Part shown: positions 41,522-51,171 of the stretch, one piece after another | How positions within the stretch are numbered: the stretch's first letter is position 1 | How the letters are laid out: each line of letters opens with the position of its first letter | DNA from: Fusobacterium mortiferum ATCC 9817 | GTDB taxonomy: Bacteria > Fusobacteriota > Fusobacteriia > Fusobacteriales > Fusobacteriaceae | Assembly: GCF_000158195.2 (NCBI RefSeq) | Contig: NZ_GL987993.1 | Span: 1-64,000 of the forward strand | Length of the DNA: 64,000 nucleotides | Direction: 5' to 3' | Position numbers and translations under genes: made by a program | The notes under the pieces: model-generated | Databases searched by the model: none | Seen by the model: the letters and a program-made list of their open reading frames with translations, nothing else | What the model was told of the DNA's origin: nothing

Positions 41522-43018
41522 ATGAATAAAGAGATTGTTTTAAGAATGAGTGATATAGTTAAAACATTCCCCGGAGTAAAAGCCTTAGATGGTGCAAGTC
41601 TTAATATATATAAAGGAAGAGTTATGGCTCTTATGGGGGAAAATGGTGCTGGAAAATCAACACTGATAAAGGTTATGACTGGAATATACAACATGGATAG
41701 TGGAAGTTTGTATGTTGGAAATTCTAAAGTAGATTTTAGAAATGTAAATGATTCACAAGAAAAAGGGATAGCTGTAATACACCAAGAGTTAAATCTTATT
41801 CCAGAGCTTTCAATTACAGAAAATATATTTTTAGGAAGAGAGTTAGTTAATGGTTTTGGGAAGATAGATAGCTCTTTAATGAAAAGTGAAGCTAGAGTTT
41901 TACTAGATAAATTAAATGTAAAAGAGAATGAAAATACACTGGTAAAAGAGCTAACTATTGGGAAAATGCAGATGGTAGAGATAGCTAAAGCTCTTTCACA
42001 AAATGCTAAGATAATAGTTATGGACGAGCCAACAGATGCATTGACAGATAGTGAAACAGAGAGCTTATTTAAAGTAATAAGAGAATTGACTGCTGAAGGT
42101 AAGAGTATAGTATATATTTCTCATAGATTAAAAGAGATACCAGAGATATGTGATGATATTACAATAATGAGAGATGGTAAATTTATATGTGAAGCAGAAG
42201 TGAAAGATATAGATGAAGAATTTATTATAAGAAATATGGTAGGAAGAACCTTAGATGAGCAGTTCCCTAGGGTAAAAGTAGAAAGAGGAAAAGAGATACT
42301 AAGAGTAGAAAATCTAAAAAATAGCTATGTAGATGGAGTAAGTTTTTCACTACATGAGGGAGAGATACTTGGTATTTCTGGACTGATGGGAGCTGGAAGA
42401 AGTGAGCTTGTAAAAACTATCTATGGTCATCTAAAAAAAGATAGTGGAAAAGTATTTATTGATGGAGAAGAGAAAAATATAAGGTCAGCAAAAGAGGGAA
42501 TAGAGTGTGGAATAGCTTATGTATCTGAAGATAGAAAAGGTGATGGGCTAGTTCTAGGAATGAGTGTAAAAGAGAATATGACACTTTCAGCTCTAAATTT
42601 CTTCTCAACACTTTTCAAATTAGAGCATAAAAAAGAAGAAGCAAGTGTAGAAGAGTATATTGGAAAATTTAGAGTAAAGACACCAAGTATGGAGCAAAAA
42701 ATAAAAAATCTAAGTGGTGGAAATCAACAAAAAGTTGCAATAGCTAAAGCCTTACTAACCAACCCTAAAATCTTAATATTAGATGAACCAACAAGAGGGG
42801 TAGACGTAGGAGCTAAAAAAGAGATATATGACTTTATAAATGACCTTAAAACAAAGGGACTAAGTATAATTATGATATCTTCTGAGATGCCAGAGATAAT
42901 GGGACTTAGTGATAGAATAATGGTAATTCATAATGGAAAAGTAACTGGAGAGTTTTTAGCAGAAGAAGCTACACAAGAAAAAATAATGAGATGTGCAGTA
43001 GGAGGGAAAGAATGTTAA
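41522..43018 (+). CDS. rbsA: ribose ABC transporter ATP-binding protein
   Basis: Double-cassette ATPase of 498 residues. The first cassette has Walker [10 protein letters not shown] near 39-47 and DEPTDALTD. The second has the degenerate [10 protein letters not shown], signature LSGGNQQK and [10 protein letters not shown], as usual for RbsA/MglA proteins. AGGAG 6 nt before the ATG at 41522 sets the start; the longer frame from 41465 overlaps rbsD. It couples ATP hydrolysis to RbsC. Confidence 0.95.
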   Translation: MNKEIVLRMSDIVKTFPGVKALDGASLNIYKGRVMALMGENGAGKSTLIKVMTGIYNMDSGSLYVGNSKVDFRNVNDSQEKGIAVIHQELNLIPELSITENIFLGRELVNGFGKIDSSLMKSEARVLLDKLNVKENENTLVKELTIGKMQMVEIAKALSQNAKIIVMDEPTDALTDSETESLFKVIRELTAEGKSIVYISHRLKEIPEICDDITIMRDGKFICEAEVKDIDEEFIIRNMVGRTLDEQFPRVKVERGKEILRVENLKNSYVDGVSFSLHEGEILGISGLMGAGRSELVKTIYGHLKKDSGKVFIDGEEKNIRSAKEGIECGIAYVSEDRKGDGLVLGMSVKENMTLSALNFFSTLFKLEHKKEEASVEEYIGKFRVKTPSMEQKIKNLSGGNQQKVAIAKALLTNPKILILDEPTRGVDVGAKKEIYDFINDLKTKGLSIIMISSEMPEIMGLSDRIMVIHNGKVTGEFLAEEATQEKIMRCAVGGKEC

Positions 43019-43938
43019 AAAAAATATGGAGTAATAAGCCATTGATAGGACTTATTATATTTGCTGTAATAGTATCTGTACTAAATCCTAGATTTTTAAC
43101 TCATGCAAATATATTAAATGTATTAAGACAAACTTCAATCAATTCAATAATAGCAATAGGAATGACACTAGTAATACTAACAGGAGGAATAGATCTTTCA
43201 GTAGGATCAATACTGGCTTTTTGTGGAGCTGTAATGGCATCACTATTAAATGCTGGACATAATCCTATCTTAGCATTCATAGTAACATTAGCTCTTGGTT
43301 TAGTTTTTGGATTTTTTAATGGATTTCTAGTTTCTAAGATGAAGCTTCAAGCATTCATAGTAACATTGGTAACTATGACTTTCTTAAGAGGAGCAACTCT
43401 TGTATTTACAGAGGGAAAACCAATAACAGTAGATGATGGTGGACTTCTTTTTGAAAATATAGGTGGAGGATACCTATTTGATATCCCTATTCCAATATAT
43501 ATAATGATAGCTTTATTTGTAGCTGGACATTATTTACTTATGCATACTAAGTTTGGAAGATATACTTACGCAATAGGAGGAAATGAAGAGGCTACAAAAT
43601 TATCAGGAATAAATGTTGATAAAGTAAAGATGTGGGTATATGGACTATGTGGAATGTTATCAGCTCTAGCAGGGGTAATATTAACTTCTAGACTTTATTC
43701 AGCTCAGCCTACTGCAGGTAGTGGATATGAGCTAGATGCGATAGCAGCTGTTGTATTAGGTGGAACTTCTCTTGCTGGAGGAGTAGGAAGAGTTACTGGT
43801 ACAGCACTAGGAGCTTTAATTATAGGAGTTTTAGGAAACGCCTTAAACCTATTGAATGTATCATCATATTATCAAATGATGATAAAAGCAATAGTAATAT
43901 TAATAGCAGTATTAATAGACAGAAAGTCTAATAAATAA
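43012..43938 (+). CDS. rbsC: ribose ABC transporter permease
   Basis: Membrane permease of 308 residues with eight or more hydrophobic segments and the [12 protein letters not shown] block diagnostic for sugar permeases of this family. [14 protein letters not shown] is the loop contacting the ATPase. AGGAGGG 5 nt upstream fixes the ATG at 43012, which overlaps the end of rbsA by 7 nt. Confidence 0.95.
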   Translation: MLKKIWSNKPLIGLIIFAVIVSVLNPRFLTHANILNVLRQTSINSIIAIGMTLVILTGGIDLSVGSILAFCGAVMASLLNAGHNPILAFIVTLALGLVFGFFNGFLVSKMKLQAFIVTLVTMTFLRGATLVFTEGKPITVDDGGLLFENIGGGYLFDIPIPIYIMIALFVAGHYLLMHTKFGRYTYAIGGNEEATKLSGINVDKVKMWVYGLCGMLSALAGVILTSRLYSAQPTAGSGYELDAIAAVVLGGTSLAGGVGRVTGTALGALIIGVLGNALNLLNVSSYYQMMIKAIVILIAVLIDRKSNK

Positions 43939-43954
43939 AATAGAGGTGGTATGG

Positions 43955-44827
43955 ATGAAAAAAACAATGAAATTATTTGGAATGGCAGCTTTAATTATGG
44001 TAGCTTCAACAGTTGCAAATGCAGAGAAAATAGGATTAGTAGTATCAACACAAAACAATCCATTCTTTGTTACATTAAAAGAGGGAGCAGAGGCTAAAGC
44101 AAAAGAGTTAGGACATGAACTAATAGTATTAGATTCTCAAAATGACCCATCAAAAGAACTAGGAAATGTAGAGGATCTATTAATAAGAGGGGTAGACGTT
44201 TTATTGATAAATCCTACTGATTCAGATGCAGTAGCAAGTTCAGTAAGAGCAGCTAACAGAAGTAAAATTCCAGTAGTAACATTAGATAGAGCAGCAAATA
44301 AAGGAAAAGTAGTTTCTCACGTAGCTTCAGACAATGTATTAGGTGGAGAAATGGCTGGAAACTATATAGTTGAAAAATTAAATGGAGCAGGAAAAGTAGT
44401 TGAACTTGAAGGAATTCCTGGAACAACTGCAGCAAGAGATAGAGGAGAAGGTTTTAATAAAGCTGTAAATGGAAAATTAACAACAGTAGCAAAACAAGCA
44501 GCAGATTTTGATAGAACAAGAGGACTTACTGTAATGGAAAATATACTACAAGCTCAACCAGAAATAGATGCAGTATTTGCTCATAATGATGAAATGGCTC
44601 TAGGAGCTTTAAAAGCAATAGAAGCTTCTGGAAGAGATATTCTAGTAGTAGGATTTGACGCTACAGATGATGCAGTAGCATCTGTAAAAGAGGGGAAAAT
44701 GGGAGCAACTGTAGCACAAAAACCAGCTGAAATAGGAGCAGTAGGAGTAGAAGTAGCAGATAAGATAATTAAGAAAGAGGAAGTTCCTGCTAATGTTCCT
44801 GTGGCACTGGAGTTAATAGTTAAATAG
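43955..44827 (+). CDS. rbsB: ribose-binding periplasmic protein
   Basis: Substrate-binding protein of 290 residues. Signal peptide residues 1-23 end in VANA. The mature protein starts [18 protein letters not shown] and contains [18 protein letters not shown] and [11 protein letters not shown], which contact ribose in RbsB. GAGGTGG precedes the ATG at 43955. As the last gene before a strong terminator it can accumulate more mRNA, in line with the need for excess binding protein. Confidence 0.95.
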   Translation: MKKTMKLFGMAALIMVASTVANAEKIGLVVSTQNNPFFVTLKEGAEAKAKELGHELIVLDSQNDPSKELGNVEDLLIRGVDVLLINPTDSDAVASSVRAANRSKIPVVTLDRAANKGKVVSHVASDNVLGGEMAGNYIVEKLNGAGKVVELEGIPGTTAARDRGEGFNKAVNGKLTTVAKQAADFDRTRGLTVMENILQAQPEIDAVFAHNDEMALGALKAIEASGRDILVVGFDATDDAVASVKEGKMGATVAQKPAEIGAVGVEVADKIIKKEEVPANVPVALELIVK

Positions 44828-45059
44828 AATAAATTTAAAAAATAAGAGTGATTACCATATTTCTCCTATGTTACGATTTCAATTTAAGAAATTTACTAGG
44901 AGAGAAGATAGCATTCAAGAATGACAAAGATTGAGGAGAATAAATAGAGCAAGTATATGGAGTTATACTTGCTCTATGTTTTTTTATTTTTAAAAGTGTG
45001 GTAAATAGGTAATTTTGTAGGAAAATAAAATAAAAATTTCAATTTTTTATAAAAAATCA
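44828..45059 (+). other. intergenic region between rbsB and nanA
   Basis: No ORF with a ribosome site found. It holds a long hairpin (TCTCCTA 44862-44868 with TAGGAGA 44897-44903) with a partly paired inner AT region, then the rbs terminator at 44946-44983. The hairpin could belong to the rbs mRNA tail or a small RNA; no promoter is clear. Confidence 0.4.
44946..44983 (+). terminator. terminator of the ribose operon
   Basis: A perfect 12-bp stem (AGAGCAAGTATA / TATACTTGCTCT) with a 6-nt loop and a long T-run. Confidence 0.92.
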
Positions 45060-45088
45060 TTGACAAATAGCTTTATATTTAGTACAAT
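45060..45088 (+). promoter_or_regulatory. promoter of nanA
   Basis: Consensus TTGACA and TACAAT exactly 17 bp apart; start near 45095. The leader to nanA is about 76 nt. Confidence 0.8.
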
Positions 45089-45103
45089 GTTCTCGTGAAC
45101 ATT
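45086..45103. promoter_or_regulatory. operator overlapping the nanA start site
   Basis: AATGTTC-TCGT-GAACATT is a dyad with perfect 7-bp arms. It overlaps the -10 box and the expected start, so a repressor probably binds here. The regulator is not encoded nearby. Confidence 0.65.
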
Positions 45104-45170
45104 AGTTAATATAAAACATAGGAAATAGAATTAAATATTAAAAACTTTAGTTAAAAGGGAGTGTTTTTAA

Positions 45171-46088
45171 ATGAGAAATTTAGAGAAATACCATGGAGTA
45201 ATACCAGCATTCTATGCTTGTTATGACAAAGAAGGAAATATTAGTGTTGAAGGAGTAAAAGCTTTAACTAGATACTTTATTGAAGCAGGAGTTCAAGGAG
45301 TATATGTTGGAGGTTCTTCTGGAGAGTGTATTTATCAAGGTAAAGAAGAGAGAAAATTAGTTCTAGAAACTATAATGAAAGAAGCACAAGGAAGATTAAC
45401 AGTAATAGCTCACGTAGCTTGTAACAATACAGCAGATAGTATGGAATTAGCTGCTCATGCAGAAAGCTTAGGAGTAGATGCAATTGCTGCTATACCACCT
45501 ATTTATTTCCGTTTACCAGAGCATGCAATAGCTAAATACTGGAACGATATTTCAAGTGCTGCACCTAACACAGATTTCGTAATTTATAACATTCCACAAT
45601 TAGCAGGAGTTGCTTTAACACCATCTCTATATAAAGAAATGTTAAAAAATCCAAGAGTAATAGGAGTTAAAAACTCTTCTATGCCTATTCAAGATATCCA
45701 AACATTTAAAGCTATTGGAGGAAAAGATACAATAGTATTCAATGGTCCAGATGAGCAATTTATCGGTGGATTTATGATAGGAGCAGAAGGAGGAATTGGA
45801 GGAACTTATGGTGCAATGCCTAAATTATTCCTTAAAGCTTTAGAGTGCTTCAAAAAAGGAGACTATGAAACAGCTCGTGCAATTCAATATGATGTAAACG
45901 ACATCATAACAGCTCTATGCTCTTGCAAAGGAAATATGTATGGAGTAATCAAAGCTACTTTAAAAATCAACCACAACATAGAAATCGGAGGAGTTCGTTC
46001 TCCATTAGCTAACCTTGTAGAAGAGGATATGCCAAAAGTAGAAGCTGTAGCTAAATTAATAAGAGATACAGAAGCTAAATACCTATAA
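45171..46088 (+). CDS. nanA: N-acetylneuraminate lyase
   Basis: A 305-residue DHDPS/NAL-family aldolase that cleaves sialic acid to N-acetylmannosamine and pyruvate. GGSSGECIYQ (carboxylate loop), Tyr139 in IYNIPQLAGV and Schiff-base Lys167 in GVKNSS are visible. The SGE and the YNIPxLxG context favour the lyase over dihydrodipicolinate synthase. AAAGGGAG gives the ribosome site. It stands alone here; other nan genes are elsewhere. C-ending codons in places suggest high expression. Confidence 0.9.
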   Translation: MRNLEKYHGVIPAFYACYDKEGNISVEGVKALTRYFIEAGVQGVYVGGSSGECIYQGKEERKLVLETIMKEAQGRLTVIAHVACNNTADSMELAAHAESLGVDAIAAIPPIYFRLPEHAIAKYWNDISSAAPNTDFVIYNIPQLAGVALTPSLYKEMLKNPRVIGVKNSSMPIQDIQTFKAIGGKDTIVFNGPDEQFIGGFMIGAEGGIGGTYGAMPKLFLKALECFKKGDYETARAIQYDVNDIITALCSCKGNMYGVIKATLKINHNIEIGGVRSPLANLVEEDMPKVEAVAKLIRDTEAKYL

Positions 46089-46108
46089 TAAAAATAGAAA
46101 TAAATTTT

Positions 46109-46138
46109 AGTCCCTAGAGGAGTCTGGGGACTTTTTTA
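46109..46138 (+). terminator. terminator of nanA
   Basis: AGTCCCTAGA pairs with TCTGGGGACT (10 bp, one G-U) around GGAG, followed by TTTTTT. Confidence 0.9.
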
Positions 46139-46143
46139 TATAC

Positions 46144-46172
46144 TTGATTTTTTTTATTTTTCGAGGGATAAT
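46144..46172 (+). promoter_or_regulatory. promoter of yvcK
   Basis: TTGATT and GATAAT exactly 17 bp apart, 32 bp before the yvcK start codon. Confidence 0.6.
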
Positions 46173-46203
46173 GTAAAAAAGAACAACGTATAGGAGTGAT
46201 ACT

Positions 46204-47175
46204 ATGAATAGAAAGCCTAAGGTAGTAGTATTAGGTGGGGGAAGTGGAATATCTGTAGTATTGAGAGGACTGAAATATTTACCAATAGATTTGACAGCTA
46301 TTGTATCTGTAGCTGATGATGGTGGAAGCAGTGGAGCTTTAAGAAAGGAGTTTGATTCTCCACCACCTGGAGATTTAAGAAACGTATTAATTGCCCTAAG
46401 TGATGTAGAGCCAATAATAGAGGATGTATTCCAATATAGGTTTAAAGAGGAAAGTTCTATAGGAGCACATCCATTGGGAAATCTTCTTATTATGGCTATG
46501 AATGAGATAACAGGAAATATTGGAGATGCAGTAGATAGACTTAGAAAGTTATTTAATATAAAAGCAAAAATATTACCAGCAACTTTAGAAAAAGTATTTT
46601 TATATGCTGAAACAGAAAGTGGAAAAATAGTAGAAGGAGAATCTAACATACCTTTTTCAAAAGAGAAAATTAAAAGAGTTTTTTATAAAAATGAAAGAAA
46701 GGCACCCTTAGAAAATTTAAAAGCCTTAGAAGAGGCAGATTTAGTAGTATTTGGAATAGGAAGTCTATATACGAGCTTAATCCCTAATCTATTATTAAAA
46801 GAGGTTAAGGAAAGTTTAAAGAAAACTAAGGGGAAGGTTGTATATGTTTGTAATGCAATGCAACAGCCAGGGGAAACAGAAGGATATGATGCTTTAGCAC
46901 ATATAGAAGCTATATGTGAAGTTATAGGTGAAGGAATAATAGATGAGGTAATAGTTGACACAGTAGAGATACCAGAAGAGATACTTTCAAGATATAAAAA
47001 GCAAAGAAGTGATAGAGTTCTTGTAAATAAAGAAAGTATAAAGAAAAAAGGGATAAAAGTTAAAGATAGAGACATATTAGAAATTGATTCAAAAGGGATG
47101 GTAAGACATCATCCATATAAGTTAGCAGCAACACTATATTCTTTAATAGATAAATGGGAGGAGTTTTATGTTTAA
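46204..47175 (+). CDS. yvcK: YvcK/CofD-like UDP-sugar-binding protein
   Basis: A 323-residue protein of the CofD-like superfamily. KVVVLGGGSGISVVLRGLK opens a Rossmann fold. SVADDGGSSGALRKEF and PPGDLRNVLIAL are YvcK signatures, as is NAMQQPGETEGYDALAH. In Bacillus the protein is needed on gluconeogenic carbon sources and influences cell-wall synthesis by binding UDP-GlcNAc. rapZ and whiA, its usual neighbours in Firmicutes, are absent. TAGGAGTGA precedes the ATG. Confidence 0.92.
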   Translation: MNRKPKVVVLGGGSGISVVLRGLKYLPIDLTAIVSVADDGGSSGALRKEFDSPPPGDLRNVLIALSDVEPIIEDVFQYRFKEESSIGAHPLGNLLIMAMNEITGNIGDAVDRLRKLFNIKAKILPATLEKVFLYAETESGKIVEGESNIPFSKEKIKRVFYKNERKAPLENLKALEEADLVVFGIGSLYTSLIPNLLLKEVKESLKKTKGKVVYVCNAMQQPGETEGYDALAHIEAICEVIGEGIIDEVIVDTVEIPEEILSRYKKQRSDRVLVNKESIKKKGIKVKDRDILEIDSKGMVRHHPYKLAATLYSLIDKWEEFYV

Positions 47176-47998
47176 GCATGTATTTGGACCTGTACCTTCA
47201 AGAAGATTAGGAATTTCTTTGGGAGTAGACTTGGTACTTCCTAAAAGTTGTAATATGAATTGCATATTTTGTGAATGTGGAGCAACAAAAAAATTAACAT
47301 TGAAAAGAGAAAGGTTTAAAGATCCAGAAGAGGTAAAAGAAGAGATAAAAGAAGTTTTAAAAAAAATAAAGCCTGATTATATAACTTTTTCAGGAAGTGG
47401 AGAACCAACTTTAAGTAAAGATATTGGAGAGATTATAGATTGGATAAAAGAGCACACAGATGTAAAAGTTTGTGTGATAACTAATGGGCTATTATTAGAA
47501 GATGGAAAAGTAATAGAAGATATAAAAAAAGCTGATTTAATAATTCCTACATTAAATAGTGTAGATAATTTGATATTTAAAAAAATAAATCGCCCTTCTG
47601 TAGAAAGTGATATATCTCAAGTAATGGGAGGGTTAAGAAATTTAAGTGAAAAATATAGAGGAGAAATCTATATTGAAACTTTTATAATAGAGGGATTAAA
47701 TGACTCAGATGAGCATACAGAAAGAATGGTAAAATTCTTAAAAAATCTAAAATTTACAAAATTACAGCTTAATAGCTTAGATAGACCAGGAACAGAAGAG
47801 TGGGTAAAACCTGCTAGTAAATCTACACTAAAAAGAATAAAAGATAAATATATAGAGTTAGGAATAAAAAATGTAGAGATAGTAAATGAGATGAAAGAAG
47901 TAGAAAAAAAATTAGATGTAGATAAAGAATTGCTAAAAAATATGAAAGAAAAAAGAGAGTATAGTGAAAAAGAGTTAAAAAAAATTTATAATATTTAA
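47168..47998 (+). CDS. radical SAM protein
   Basis: A 276-residue radical SAM enzyme. The cluster motif is CNMNCIFC (Cys28, Cys32, Cys35), followed by Cys37. FSGSGEPTL is the SAM-binding GGE-like motif. The N-terminal FGPVPSRRLGISLGVDL is typical of the COG0731-type Fe-S oxidoreductases related to TYW1. Substrate unknown. The ATG overlaps the last 8 nt of yvcK, with GGAG upstream, so both are co-transcribed. Confidence 0.85.
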   Translation: MFKHVFGPVPSRRLGISLGVDLVLPKSCNMNCIFCECGATKKLTLKRERFKDPEEVKEEIKEVLKKIKPDYITFSGSGEPTLSKDIGEIIDWIKEHTDVKVCVITNGLLLEDGKVIEDIKKADLIIPTLNSVDNLIFKKINRPSVESDISQVMGGLRNLSEKYRGEIYIETFIIEGLNDSDEHTERMVKFLKNLKFTKLQLNSLDRPGTEEWVKPASKSTLKRIKDKYIELGIKNVEIVNEMKEVEKKLDVDKELLKNMKEKREYSEKELKKIYNI

Positions 47999-48091
47999 TA
48001 ATTTTTTTAAAAAATAATAATTAAAAAGCTTTGAAATTATTAGGTTTTTAGTGGATATTAAAAAAAATAGAAAAAAATTTAAAAAAAGTTG

Positions 48092-48120
48092 TTGACAGTT
48101 TTTATATAATGTGGTAATAT
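48092..48120 (+). promoter_or_regulatory. promoter of the tRNA-Thr-Glu-Tyr cluster
   Basis: Consensus TTGACA and TAATAT 17 bp apart, with TGG before the -10. The leader 48121-48187 has small hairpins (CAC-GAAA-GTG and a TGTCA / TGACA outer pair), probably processing sites. Confidence 0.75.
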
Positions 48121-48187
48121 AATATCTGTCAGCGGGACACGAAAGTGAAAAACGAAAACGTGAACTGATGACAAAATGAATAAAAAT

Positions 48188-48263
<76 letters not shown>

Positions 48264-48266
48264 GAT

Positions 48267-48341
48267 GCCCCGTTCGTTCAGTGGTAAGGACATCAGATTT
48301 TCACTCTGGAAACAGGGGTTCGATTCCCCTACGGGGTACCA
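48267..48341 (+). tRNA. tRNA-Glu (TTC)
   Basis: Loop TTTTCAC gives TTC; acceptor GCCCCGT pairs with ACGGGGT with a G-U at the first pair; encoded CCA; 75 nt. Confidence 0.95.
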
Positions 48342-48358
48342 CTAAAAACTTAATAATC

Positions 48359-48443
48359 GGTGAGGTTCCCGAGTGGCCAAAGGGATCAGACTGTAAATCT
48401 GCCGGCTCTGCCTTCGAAGGTTCGAATCCTTCCCTCACCACCA
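48359..48443 (+). tRNA. tRNA-Tyr (GTA)
   Basis: A class II tRNA with a long variable arm, 85 nt; loop CTGTAAA gives GTA; acceptor GGTGAGG pairs with CCTCACC; encoded CCA. Confidence 0.97.
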
Positions 48444-48528
48444 CTTAATTAACTACACTGAAGCTTTGAGCATAATGTGTGGATTTTTTTTTATCAAAAT
48501 AAAAGTTGTTAAGAAATAAGTGGAAATT

Positions 48529-48558
48529 TTGAAGAAATAGTAGTAAAATATGTTATAG
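48529..48558 (+). promoter_or_regulatory. possible promoter of tuf
   Basis: TTGAAG followed after 18 bp by TTATAG. The boxes are imperfect. tuf could also be read from the tRNA promoter, since no clear terminator follows tRNA-Tyr. Confidence 0.35.
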
Positions 48559-48590
48559 TTATTATAAAAATATTTGGAGGTATAACCAGA

Positions 48591-49775
48591 ATGGCTAAAG
48601 AAAAATTCGAAAGAAGTAAACCGCACGTTAACATCGGAACAATCGGACACGTTGACCACGGAAAAACAACAACAACAGCAGCTATATCTAAAGTATTATC
48701 AGACTTAGGACTAGCTCAAAGAGTAGACTTCGATAACATCGACGCAGCTCCAGAAGAAAAAGAAAGAGGAATCACAATCAACACAGCTCACATCGAGTAC
48801 GAAACAGAAAAAAGACACTATGCGCACGTTGACTGTCCAGGACACGCTGACTACGTTAAAAACATGATAACAGGAGCAGCTCAAATGGACGGAGCAATCC
48901 TAGTAGTTTCTGCAGCAGATGGACCAATGCCTCAAACAAGAGAGCACATCCTACTATCAAGACAAGTTGGAGTACCATACATCGTAGTATACTTAAACAA
49001 AGCTGATATGGTAGACGACGCTGAGTTATTAGAGTTAGTAGAAATGGAAGTAAGAGAGTTATTAAATGAGTACGGATTCCCAGGAGATGACGTACCAGTA
49101 ATAGCTGGATCATCATTAGGAGCATTAAACGGAGAGCAACAATGGGTTGACAAAATCATCGAATTAATGAACGCAGTAGATGAGTACATCCCAACTCCAG
49201 AAAGAGCAGTAGATCAACCATTCTTAATGCCAATAGAAGACGTATTTACAATAACAGGAAGAGGAACAGTTGTAACAGGAAGAGTAGAAAGAGGAATAAT
49301 CAAAGTTGGAGAAGAAGTAGAAATAGTTGGAATCAAACCTACAACTAAAACAACTTGTACAGGAGTAGAAATGTTCAGAAAACTACTTGACCAAGGACAA
49401 GCAGGAGACAACATAGGAGCTCTATTAAGAGGAACTAAGAAAGAAGACGTAGAAAGAGGACAAGTATTAGCAAAACCAGGATCAATCACTCCTCATACAA
49501 ACTTCAAAGGAGAAGTATACGTATTAACTAAAGAAGAGGGAGGAAGACATACTCCATTCTTCTCAGGATACAGACCACAATTCTATTTCAGAACAACTGA
49601 CATAACAGGAGCAATCGCATTACCAGAGGGAGTAGAAATGGTAATGCCAGGAGATAACATCGCAATGACAGTAGAATTAATACACCCAATCGCAATGGAA
49701 ACAGGATTAAGATTCGCTATCAGAGAAGGTGGAAGAACAGTAGCTTCTGGAGTAGTTGCAGAAATCATAAAATAG
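48591..49775 (+). CDS. tuf: translation elongation factor Tu
   Basis: EF-Tu of 394 residues, the GTPase delivering aminoacyl-tRNA to the ribosome. [13 protein letters not shown] at 19-31 is the P-loop, [12 protein letters not shown] the switch II, NKADM and the SALG-like SSLGA the guanine-specific parts. Three domains are complete. Codons are markedly C-ending compared with the neighbours, as expected for a very highly expressed gene. It is separate from fusA and rpsG, lying after a tRNA cluster. GGAGG precedes the ATG. Confidence 0.98.
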   Translation: MAKEKFERSKPHVNIGTIGHVDHGKTTTTAAISKVLSDLGLAQRVDFDNIDAAPEEKERGITINTAHIEYETEKRHYAHVDCPGHADYVKNMITGAAQMDGAILVVSAADGPMPQTREHILLSRQVGVPYIVVYLNKADMVDDAELLELVEMEVRELLNEYGFPGDDVPVIAGSSLGALNGEQQWVDKIIELMNAVDEYIPTPERAVDQPFLMPIEDVFTITGRGTVVTGRVERGIIKVGEEVEIVGIKPTTKTTCTGVEMFRKLLDQGQAGDNIGALLRGTKKEDVERGQVLAKPGSITPHTNFKGEVYVLTKEEGGRHTPFFSGYRPQFYFRTTDITGAIALPEGVEMVMPGDNIAMTVELIHPIAMETGLRFAIREGGRTVASGVVAEIIK

Positions 49776-49794
49776 TTAATGATAAAATAGTTTA

Positions 49795-49824
49795 AATACC
49801 CAGATTATTCTGGGTATTTTTTTT
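49795..49824 (+). terminator. terminator of tuf
   Basis: AATACCCAGA pairs with TCTGGGTATT around TTAT, followed by eight T. Confidence 0.93.
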
Positions 49825-49943
49825 CTAAAAATATTTTCTTAGTTATAAAAAAAGCTTAGAAAAACCTAAAAAGCAAGCTTTGAAAAAAATGTAAAAAATA
49901 TTAAAAAAAAACTAAAAAAAAGCTTTTCTTTTTTGAGAAAGTA

Positions 49944-49952
49944 TGATATACT
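49944..49952 (+). promoter_or_regulatory. extended -10 promoter of the S10 operon
   Basis: TGATATACT is an extended -10 box; the start is expected near 49959, about 60 nt before rpsJ. The region 49825-49943 before it is AT-rich and holds only an AAAGCTT / AAGCTTT hairpin (49851-49881). Confidence 0.6.
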
Positions 49953-49965
49953 CTTTAAAGTGTAT

Positions 49966-50007
49966 AAGGATATTTGAAAATCCTTAAAGATAATTTTCAA
50001 GGAGGTG
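49966..50007 (+). promoter_or_regulatory. rpsJ leader with two alternative helices
   Basis: AAGGAT (49966-49971) can pair with ATCCTT (49980-49985). Alternatively TTGAAAAT, which lies between, can pair with ATTTTCAA, ending directly at the AAGGAGG ribosome site. The two helices exclude each other, which suggests translational control. Confidence 0.4.
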
Positions 50008-50018
50008 TAAAGTAATAA

Positions 50019-50330
50019 ATGGCTTCTAACAAATTAAGAATCTACTTAAAAGCTTATGATCACACTTTATTAGATCAATCAGCTAAGAAAATAGCGGAAG
50101 TTGCTAAAAAGTCTGGAGCGGAAATCGCAGGACCTATGCCATTACCTACTAAAATTAGAAAGTACACTGTATTAAGATCAGTGCATGTAAACAAGGATTC
50201 AAGAGAACAATTTGAAATGAGAGTACACAGAAGAATGGTTGAGATCAACAATTCTACACAAAAGACAATAGCTTCGTTAACAGCAGTTAACTTACCAGCT
50301 GGTGTTGGAATAGAAATCAAACAAATCTAA
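50019..50330 (+). CDS. rpsJ: 30S ribosomal protein S10
   Basis: S10 of 103 residues, opening [23 protein letters not shown] and containing [31 protein letters not shown]. First gene of the S10 operon. AAGGAGGTG precedes the ATG. An unusually long gap of 184 nt separates it from rplC. Confidence 0.98.
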   Translation: MASNKLRIYLKAYDHTLLDQSAKKIAEVAKKSGAEIAGPMPLPTKIRKYTVLRSVHVNKDSREQFEMRVHRRMVEINNSTQKTIASLTAVNLPAGVGIEIKQI

Positions 50331-50352
50331 TAGTTGATTTTTAGAAAAACAT

Positions 50353-50499
50353 TGTAAGGTTATATTTCGAGTAATTTGATTTGTTTGATAAGAGGATTAT
50401 CGGAATAAAAATTTTCCTTACAGAATAATACAAGTTGGCGCTTTTTTTAAAGCAGGGTGGTAGAACCACGAGGTCAAGTTGTCAACCAATATATTATTT
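50353..50499 (+). promoter_or_regulatory. structured intercistronic RNA before rplC
   Basis: Two domains can be drawn by eye. Domain 1 is closed by TGTAAGG (50353-50359) and CCTTACA (50416-50422) and contains GATAA-GAGGA-TTATC. Domain 2 looks like a three-way junction: TTGGC pairs with GTCAA, enclosing GCTTT/AAAGC and GTGG-TAGAA-CCAC hairpins. It ends about 30 nt before the rplC ribosome site. Likely a ribosomal protein autoregulatory site or mRNA processing element. Confidence 0.5.
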
Positions 50500-50514
50500 G
50501 ATGGAGGTAGAAAC

Positions 50515-51141
50515 ATGTCAGGAATTTTAGCTAAAAAAATTGGAATGACTCAAATTTTTGAAGATGGAAAATTCATTCCAGTAACAGTTGTTGAAGCTGG
50601 TCCTAACTTCGTACTACAAAAGAAAACTGTAGAAAACGATGGATATACAGCTCTACAATTAGGATTTGATGAGAAAAAAGAGAAAAACACTACTAAACCA
50701 GTAATGGGAATCTTCAAGAAAGCAGGAGTAAATCCTCAAAGATTCGTAAAAGAATTAAGAGTAGACTCAGTTGAAGGTTATGAATTAGGACAAGAGATAA
50801 AAGTTGATGTTCTAGCTGGAGTAGAGTTCGTAGATATTACAGGAACTTCAAAAGGTAAAGGAACATCAGGAGTTATGAAGAGACACGGATTCGGTGGAAA
50901 CAGAGCTTCTCACGGGGTATCTAGAAACCACAGATTAGGTGGATCTATCGGAATGTCAACTTGGCCTGGAAAAGTATTAAAAGGAAAAAGAATGGCTGGA
51001 CAATATGGAAATGAAACTGTAACAGTTCAAAACCTAAAAGTAGTTAAAGTTGATGCAGAAAACAACTTATTACTAATCAAAGGTGCTGTACCTGGTTCAA
51101 AAAATAGTTACATAGTTGTTAAACCAGCTGTAAAAAAATAA
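50515..51141 (+). CDS. rplC: 50S ribosomal protein L3
   Basis: L3 of 208 residues: [31 protein letters not shown] at the start and the [14 protein letters not shown]...[20 protein letters not shown] loop reaching the peptidyl-transferase centre. The ATG at 50515 follows GATGGAGG; the longer frame from 50479 runs through the structured leader. Confidence 0.97.
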   Translation: MSGILAKKIGMTQIFEDGKFIPVTVVEAGPNFVLQKKTVENDGYTALQLGFDEKKEKNTTKPVMGIFKKAGVNPQRFVKELRVDSVEGYELGQEIKVDVLAGVEFVDITGTSKGKGTSGVMKRHGFGGNRASHGVSRNHRLGGSIGMSTWPGKVLKGKRMAGQYGNETVTVQNLKVVKVDAENNLLLIKGAVPGSKNSYIVVKPAVKK

Positions 51142-51171
51142 TTCATTAGTAGATGTGGAAGGAGGAAAATA

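Noticed and set aside
48101-48110. TATAAT at 48105-48110 as the -10 of the tRNA promoter
   Set aside because: It lies only 7 bp after TTGACA; TAATAT at 48115-48120 has the right 17-bp spacing.
50440-50490. Sequence AGGGTGGTAGAACCACG resembling the T-box antiterminator motif
   Set aside because: No specifier stem or terminator is seen and the downstream gene encodes L3, not an amino-acid gene. The match is broken by an extra GA.
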